Origin: an archaeon
Lineage (GTDB): Archaea; Asgardarchaeota; Heimdallarchaeia; Hodarchaeales; S146-22
Direction: 5' to 3'
NCBI GenBank assembly: GCA_024276395.1
Contig: JAJRXH010000156.1
Span: forward strand, 1-27,365
Length of the DNA: 27,365 bases
Part shown: in pieces, positions 23,137-27,365 of the stretch
How the letters are laid out: the number at the start of each line of letters is the position of its first letter
How positions within the stretch are numbered: position 1 is the first letter of the stretch
The notes under the pieces: model-generated
Database searches by the model: none
What the model was told of the DNA's origin: nothing
Seen by the model: the letters and a program-made list of their open reading frames with translations, nothing else
Position numbers and translations under genes: made by a program

Positions 23137-26049
23137 TTAGTATCTTCGTTTTCTAGCAATGTTCACCAACAGCACAAGGCTCAACACTGATACAACAAAC
23201 ACCGATGCTGAAAAGGATGGTGTCACGAGTGATGGAGCACTAGGAATCGTGGTATTTCCAGAAGTGGTAGTGTCATTTGCAGCTGCTGATGTCGTCGCAT
23301 TATCTGCAGAGGTTGTTGACGTGGGCGGGGGGGTAACTGAATTATCAATTGCAAAGAGATCTGAAAAAGATTCTGCTTGTAACCCTTGGTAATCAGTCGC
23401 AAATATCCGGAGAACATATGAATTACCATCAGGAACTGTTGTAGTGTCCCACGTAAAAGTCAAACTTGTGGTATTCAGAATCAATGGAACCCAAGTTTGT
23501 CCAGAATCATCAGAATAATACAAGGAATAATATACAACATGACCAAGCGAGTCATTACTAGAAGTCCATTGAACAGTAACGACACCACTGAGAACGTCTC
23601 CTCCTTGTGGATAGAGGATGACAGGATCGGACAATGTATGAGTAGAAGGACCTGGAGGAACTTGGTTGTTACGGATGCTAAAGGATGACGGCGTTATTGC
23701 ACTGGCATTCAAGCCGTAACCATCGGATGCTATCACCATCAATAGATAGGTATCACCATCAGACACCATCGTGGTATCCCATGAAAAGGTCGTATCAATC
23801 AGACCACCAGCAAGGAACTCCCAAATGACACCATTATCTGCTGAATAATATAAGTCATAATATACTTGATGACCTAGGGAATCAAAGCTTGCATTCCATG
23901 AAACTACCACGGTACCATTCAATATTTCACCGCCAATCGGGAATAAAAAGGCTGGTGCGCTTAAATCGTGCTGCTGAATTCCCGAGTTATCGACAGTAAA
24001 GGTACCGGGCATCATGTATGTTACCGATAATCCTTGATTGTCATAAGCTTCCAGCATCAACATGTAAAGTGATCCATCTGGAACGGTCGTGGTATCCCAT
24101 GAAAAGGTCGTACTCGTAAGGTTATCACCAAGAAGGTACCAATTCATTCCCCAATCATCGGAATAGAACAATCTATACTGAACTGAATGCCCCAAAGAAT
24201 CAATGCTAACATTCCACTGAATATCCACGACACCACTCACCACATCTCCTACAGATGGGTATGAAATCACGGGAACAGTGAGTGAATGACTTCCAGTATT
24301 GTCAATGCCAAAGATTCCAGAATAACCCACGGATCGCAACCCACCAACGCCGTGTGCAACAACCTGTACTTGATAGCTGTACCCGTTAGCAAATGCAGTA
24401 GTATCAATCAGATAACTGTGCTCCGTTAAGTTGGAAGCCACCAAGGACCACGAATAACCACCGTCTGAAGAAATATACACGTCGTAGTAGATAGCATGAT
24501 ACCATGAGTCAAAGCTTGGTCTCCATTCTATGAAGATCGTACCATTCACTGTCATTCCTGGATCTGGATGAATGACATGAGGAGGTAGAAGGAAATGGTC
24601 CAAAATGGAAATGTTATATGGAGTCGTAACCGGATATGGATCTTGAAGGTTTGGATTTAATCCGGCATAATCCATACCAGTATAAGGCACATCAACAATG
24701 CCATCCAAATCGGCATCTGGAGTCGTCCAGTCGTCCCAATAATTGTAAGTGATGTTCGTGGTTGGATCATAGGGATATGTGTCGTCGTAATACTGTGATT
24801 GCTGACCTATTGCATTCTGAACGAAATTATTTCTCGTGATGGTGCCATTAAGAGACTCATAGATCTCAAGGCCAAAACTAGGATGAGCTGAAATGACATT
24901 ATCACTGATTACATTCCAAGTTGAGGGAGGATTATACGCATAATTATTTCCTCTGGAGATGAGTATCCCGGATGCATTATTAGAATGAATCACGTTGCTA
25001 ATAATTGATGTATAAGAGCTGCTCAGTATGGATACTCCACCGCCTGAGTTATTATAAATATAATTATCCCGCAAAGTGTCTCCGTATGAATAACGGAATT
25101 CGACACCAGCCGCTCCACTACTGATAGTGGAAAGCGAGTTAAGATAGATTTCGTTATTCACCAGAACACTGGAATTCACGTTATCCATGAAGATCCCAGA
25201 TTCGGCGTTATTCCAAATAGTGTTGTTACTTACCGTGATTGTTGTAACTGTATAGAGACCAAGACCAAATCCACCATACCCATTGGGAAAATTATCAAAA
25301 ACATTGTTAGCATTGATCGTAATGTCACGGCTATATCCGCCGACTTGGATTCCAATGCTATTACGATAGAATGACGAGTTTTCAACATTAATGAAATGGC
25401 TATAACTTTGGATGTCAATCCCAGCCTCATTGTTATCGTGCGCGTTCAGATTCTGGATGTCAATGAATGATGAATTCACAATTCGAACTCCAACGCCATA
25501 GGTACCATTAATGTTATAGATTTCACAGTTATAAAGTTGGCCATTAGACGCGTTCTGAATGAGAATTCCAGAAACCCGGTAGTTCTGAAAGTCTCTGAGA
25601 ACGCAGTTCCGAACGATGAAGTAGGACCTAGTATTATTAATGGTAAGAAGTCCTGTCTGATCTGGATAAAAAGAGTTACCTATTATCTCAAAATTTTCAA
25701 TGATGTATGGATTAGTCGCCGTGCCATTACCTGGCCATCCATATTTAGTTGCTAGATTCTGAAAATCAGCATCATTTTGAATTATCGTTTGATTTAACAC
25801 GGTATAGTTAACTGCACTTATCGTGACTATTTTTCCGTTGGATGTTGTTCTTGTTAGAGTAAACCCTCTTTCTGTATCAATCGCAGTAACCTCTGAAGTT
25901 GATGAACCCATATCATCATTGCTCAGCATTAACGAAAGACCACTCGCGACCTGTCCAAACATCATACCAACCATCAAGAAAAATGAAACCACCAAGAAAA
26001 AATACCGAAGTTTTTTACTTCTAATCAAGCTTTCATGTTTCCTACTCAC
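23137..26049 (-). CDS. NosD-like beta-helix surface protein with four Fn3/Ig-like repeats and C-terminal membrane anchor
   Basis: About 970 residues. A lysine/arginine-rich start is followed by a hydrophobic segment (about 17-35) ending near VASG, a likely signal peptide. Residues 110-430 form a right-handed parallel beta-helix of repeated N-N-x-I and GI-x-I rungs, closed by the NosD-type NYWDDWTTPDADLDGIVDVPY stretch. Four repeats of about 100 residues follow (488-905), each with P.I.YP..G, a strand of the form G.V.I.W, SLGH.V.Y.L.YSDD and F.WDTTTVPDG. A Thr/Ser/Asn stalk with many N-glycosylation sequons leads to a C-terminal membrane helix (about 945-964) and ARKRRY. The protein is thus displayed outside the cell. 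GTG at 26047-26049 is chosen because GAGGGTG lies six bases upstream; TTG at 26076 would add nine residues. Its binding target is unknown. Confidence 0.85.
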   Translation of the reverse strand: MSRKHESLIRSKKLRYFFLVVSFFLMVGMMFGQVASGLSLMLSNDDMGSSTSEVTAIDTERGFTLTRTTSNGKIVTISAVNYTVLNQTIIQNDADFQNLATKYGWPGNGTATNPYIIENFEIIGNSFYPDQTGLLTINNTRSYFIVRNCVLRDFQNYRVSGILIQNASNGQLYNCEIYNINGTYGVGVRIVNSSFIDIQNLNAHDNNEAGIDIQSYSHFINVENSSFYRNSIGIQVGGYSRDITINANNVFDNFPNGYGGFGLGLYTVTTITVSNNTIWNNAESGIFMDNVNSSVLVNNEIYLNSLSTISSGAAGVEFRYSYGDTLRDNYIYNNSGGGVSILSSSYTSIISNVIHSNNASGILISRGNNYAYNPPSTWNVISDNVISAHPSFGLEIYESLNGTITRNNFVQNAIGQQSQYYDDTYPYDPTTNITYNYWDDWTTPDADLDGIVDVPYTGMDYAGLNPNLQDPYPVTTPYNISILDHFLLPPHVIHPDPGMTVNGTIFIEWRPSFDSWYHAIYYDVYISSDGGYSWSLVASNLTEHSYLIDTTAFANGYSYQVQVVAHGVGGLRSVGYSGIFGIDNTGSHSLTVPVISYPSVGDVVSGVVDIQWNVSIDSLGHSVQYRLFYSDDWGMNWYLLGDNLTSTTFSWDTTTVPDGSLYMLMLEAYDNQGLSVTYMMPGTFTVDNSGIQQHDLSAPAFLFPIGGEILNGTVVVSWNASFDSLGHQVYYDLYYSADNGVIWEFLAGGLIDTTFSWDTTMVSDGDTYLLMVIASDGYGLNASAITPSSFSIRNNQVPPGPSTHTLSDPVILYPQGGDVLSGVVTVQWTSSNDSLGHVVYYSLYYSDDSGQTWVPLILNTTSLTFTWDTTTVPDGNSYVLRIFATDYQGLQAESFSDLFAIDNSVTPPPTSTTSADNATTSAAANDTTTSGNTTIPSAPSLVTPSFSASVFVVSVLSLVLLVNIARKRRY
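23344..24588 (-). repeat. Four tandem Fn3/Ig-like repeats within the surface-protein gene
   Basis: Four units of about 300 bases encode domains with the shared pattern W-x-x-S-x-D-S-(L/W)-x-H, Y-Y-S-x-D-x-G and WDTTxVxDG. Units 2 and 3 share a 25-base identical stretch (23770-23794 and 24088-24112), which points to recent duplication or gene conversion. Unit 1 is the most divergent (SFDSWYHAIYYDVYISSDGG). Confidence 0.75.
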
Positions 26050-26076
26050 GATCAACACCCTCTTTTCATCTACCAA

Positions 26077-26907
26077 GGAATGAAAAGCAATCTAATGGAT
26101 ATCCCTCTGATTCATTTCAATCAGAATGATGTAGTGGCAAATCAACGATGATGATATCAAATCACTAAGTAAGACTACCAGCCAGATATAATTGCAAGAA
26201 ACTTCTCGCGATCAGAACGATATTTTAATCATTCAGGCTTTTAGTTCCATGTATTAAAGTATCTCCCAATCCACATTCGATCTTTCAGCAACTATCGACC
26301 TCATTGACGTCACTATCTCATCGATGCTGAGGAATAGTTAACTGAATTAAACAAGCTAGAAGTGCCAATTGAATTCACCGATATCACTTGAATACCAGCA
26401 AGTAAAATCTATATCATCGATGACTTTCCTTGGAATCCCACGTAAATGTGTCTCTTTGCAATATAACTGACAGATAAGCCAAGTTGAATCATATAATCAC
26501 GCTTAATGCGTCATTTATATACCTTTCTGAAACAAATTTCCGCAATACCAGCCTTTTTCCTCGGCAAGTAACAAGCTCATTAATCCACTCAAAAGAAACT
26601 TGTTAAAGACTAAAAGACATCAGAACCAAAGAACATCAATCCCGTGAAAAATCTCTAATGATGGCAAGATGACAGTCAGTTTTACGTGAAACATGCAATG
26701 TTTATAAAATGCCCACAAAAAGTGTTGATTTGCATTTAGGACACCATGTACCAGCATGATGACAAAAAAATGATGAATTCACTAAAAAATCCATCCATTA
26801 AAACACAAAAAAGAAAACACTGCTCACGACAATTTGAATTCCCGAACAATCCAAAAGATAGGGAAAAGATAAGAGAATGTAACAAATATGCAGCAAAATG
26901 TCAAAAA
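26077..26907. other. Long intergenic stretch with two TATA-like elements
   Basis: No convincing gene is seen in this AT-rich stretch. It holds two good TATA-like elements: TATATAAA on the minus strand at 26514-26521 with GAAAGG upstream, and TTTATAAAA at 26701-26709, readable in both directions. Broken coding-like stretches occur at 26276-26435 in different frames. A small inverted repeat (CTGATT/AATCAG) lies near 26107-26124. It may serve as a long leader for the surface protein or hold an unrecognised RNA. Confidence 0.4.
26511..26530 (-). promoter_or_regulatory. BRE/TATA element upstream of the surface-protein gene
   Basis: The minus strand reads AGAAAGGTATATAAATG, a strong match to an archaeal BRE plus TATA box. 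Transcription would start near 26490, about 440 bases before the surface-protein start. Overlapping the predicted start site is the imperfect palindrome ACGCTTAATGCGT (26499-26511), a possible operator. Confidence 0.5.
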
Positions 26908-27046
26908 TGGTGCCGGGGGCGGGCTTCGATCCCGCGGCCTCAGGATTTCTCCTCACACGACTCAAGTCTAGCCCCTTCAACGATGCAGCAAGAATCTCTT
27001 GCTGGATTATGAGTCCTGCGCTCTAACCAGGCTGAGCTACCCCGGC
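26908..27046 (-). tRNA. tRNA-Met (CAU), elongator type, with intron
   Basis: The spliced RNA folds as a complete cloverleaf: acceptor stem GCCGGGG/CCCCGGC, D stem GCUC/GAGC, anticodon stem CAGGA/UCCUG around CUCAUAA, T stem GCGGG/CCCGC, discriminator A and an encoded CCA (26908-26910). The anticodon is CAU (27009-27011). The G1-C72 pair at the end of the acceptor stem fits an elongator rather than the archaeal initiator (A1-U72), or an isoleucine tRNA carrying a modified C34. The T loop reads AUCGAAG, so position 54 is A instead of the nearly invariant U. A T-rich stretch follows the 3' end. Confidence 0.92.
26947..27007 (-). other. tRNA intron at position 37/38
   Basis: Sixty-one bases interrupt the anticodon loop right after A37. 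ATCC is repeated at both exon-intron borders, so the exact cut can slide by up to four bases; the canonical position is given. Inside is an 8-bp hairpin (26986-27004). GAG at the intron end can pair with CUC of the anticodon loop, consistent with a bulge-helix-bulge for the archaeal splicing endonuclease. Confidence 0.82.
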
Positions 27047-27283
27047 AACTTTTGAAACAATCACGATCTTGATCATGATACCATTCAGAAGATGAGCTTC
27101 AAAAATCCTTTTATCTGAGAAGTGATTACCAGTTCTTTTCCATCGTATCAAGGAATCAAGGAAAAATATTACAAGTAAGAAAGCAAACACGCTCAGAAAT
27201 CCGCTGTAATAATTGATTTTGAAAACACGGGTGAACTGCTTATCTAACAAGCAATTATCATCCCTAAAACTTGTGACAATTTG

Positions 27284-27364
27284 CTAAGGATGAGTGAGAC
27301 ACGACCAAATGCTGATGTACTTGAAATCCATTAAGGCATCTAAAAGATCCACAACAGATAGATT
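27284..27364 (-). CDS. Possible C-terminal end of a gene entering from the right edge
   Basis: An open minus-strand frame enters the window and stops at TAG 27284-27286 after 26 codons, containing VVDLLDALMDFKYISIW, which resembles an amphipathic helix end. There is no family match and the frame is too short to be sure. If real, the tRNA gene follows it after about 240 bases. The 27047-27283 gap contains no clear gene or promoter. Confidence 0.25.
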   Translation of the reverse strand, partial: NLSVVDLLDALMDFKYISIWSCLTHP

Positions 27365-27365
27365 T

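Noticed and set aside
26746..27012. An 88-codon plus-strand ORF downstream of a TATA-like element
   Set aside because: Its last third lies antisense to the tRNA gene, the composition is lysine/asparagine-rich without domain features, and there is no ribosome-binding site.
27023..27250. A 75-codon minus-strand ORF with a hydrophobic helix
   Set aside because: It runs 24 bases into the tRNA 5' end in the same direction, so its tail is tRNA sequence; the AT-rich stretch can yield such a helix by chance.
1..27365. CRISPR arrays, insertion sequences, integrase or attachment sites
   Set aside because: No regularly spaced repeats, transposase or integrase genes, or terminal inverted repeats were found; the tRNA gene shows no nearby duplicate of its 3' end.

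Overview
The window looks like a piece of an archaeal chromosome. It carries an elongator tRNA-Met with an intron at the archaeal 37/38 position, BRE/TATA-like promoters, strong GGTGA-type ribosome-binding sites with frequent TTG and GTG starts, tungstopterin aldehyde:ferredoxin oxidoreductase genes, a thiolase/DUF35 pair and a NosD-like surface protein. Base composition is AT-rich. An Asgard-like or other sediment archaeon is a reasonable guess, but no phylogenetic marker in the window fixes the lineage.

Positions 1-20000 hold minus-strand genes that together read as anaerobic degradation of benzoyl-CoA. Operon A (promoter near 4590, running off the left edge) encodes an ATP-dependent class I benzoyl-CoA reductase of the Bzd arrangement: two catalytic-type subunits (N-like, O-like), two different small ATPases (P-like, Q-like), then the start of an enoyl-CoA-hydratase-family gene that suits the next step, dienoyl-CoA hydratase. 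Operon B (10383 to 4834) encodes a MoaD-like sulfur carrier, a tungsten aldehyde oxidoreductase, a four-cluster ferredoxin, a GNAT acetyltransferase, a thiolase with its DUF35 partner, and an SDR dehydrogenase. Block C (18059 to 10485) encodes a single-subunit 2-hydroxyacyl-CoA-dehydratase/double-cubane-like protein, a ketopantoate-reductase-family dehydrogenase, a third BadF/HgdC-type ATPase, a thiolase, a fused 3-hydroxyacyl-CoA dehydrogenase/enoyl-CoA hydratase, and a ring-opening 6-oxocyclohexenecarbonyl-CoA hydrolase (BamA/Oah-like) with an added zinc ribbon. It ends at a hairpin terminator. An AMP-forming acyl-CoA synthetase (19964-18222) could supply CoA thioesters.

Putting the steps together (inference): acid + CoA, ring reduction by BzdNOPQ, hydration, oxidation by a dehydrogenase (the usual MDR-type 6-hydroxy dehydrogenase is not here; the SDR or the ketopantoate-reductase-like protein are candidates), ring opening by BamA to 3-hydroxypimelyl-CoA, then oxidation by the fusion protein and thiolysis. 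The aldehyde oxidoreductase and ferredoxin could supply reduced ferredoxin for the reductase.

Positions 20159-27365 are different in character. They hold a class II glutamine amidotransferase-like gene, a plus-strand stand-alone intein-like (Hint + decayed LAGLIDADG) protein with almost no exteins, a bidirectional terminator, a large NosD beta-helix/Fn3-like membrane-anchored surface protein, an 830-base stretch without convincing genes, and the intron-containing tRNA. The intein-like ORF, the extra double-cubane-like reductase module and the zinc-ribbon BamA are the most unusual items.
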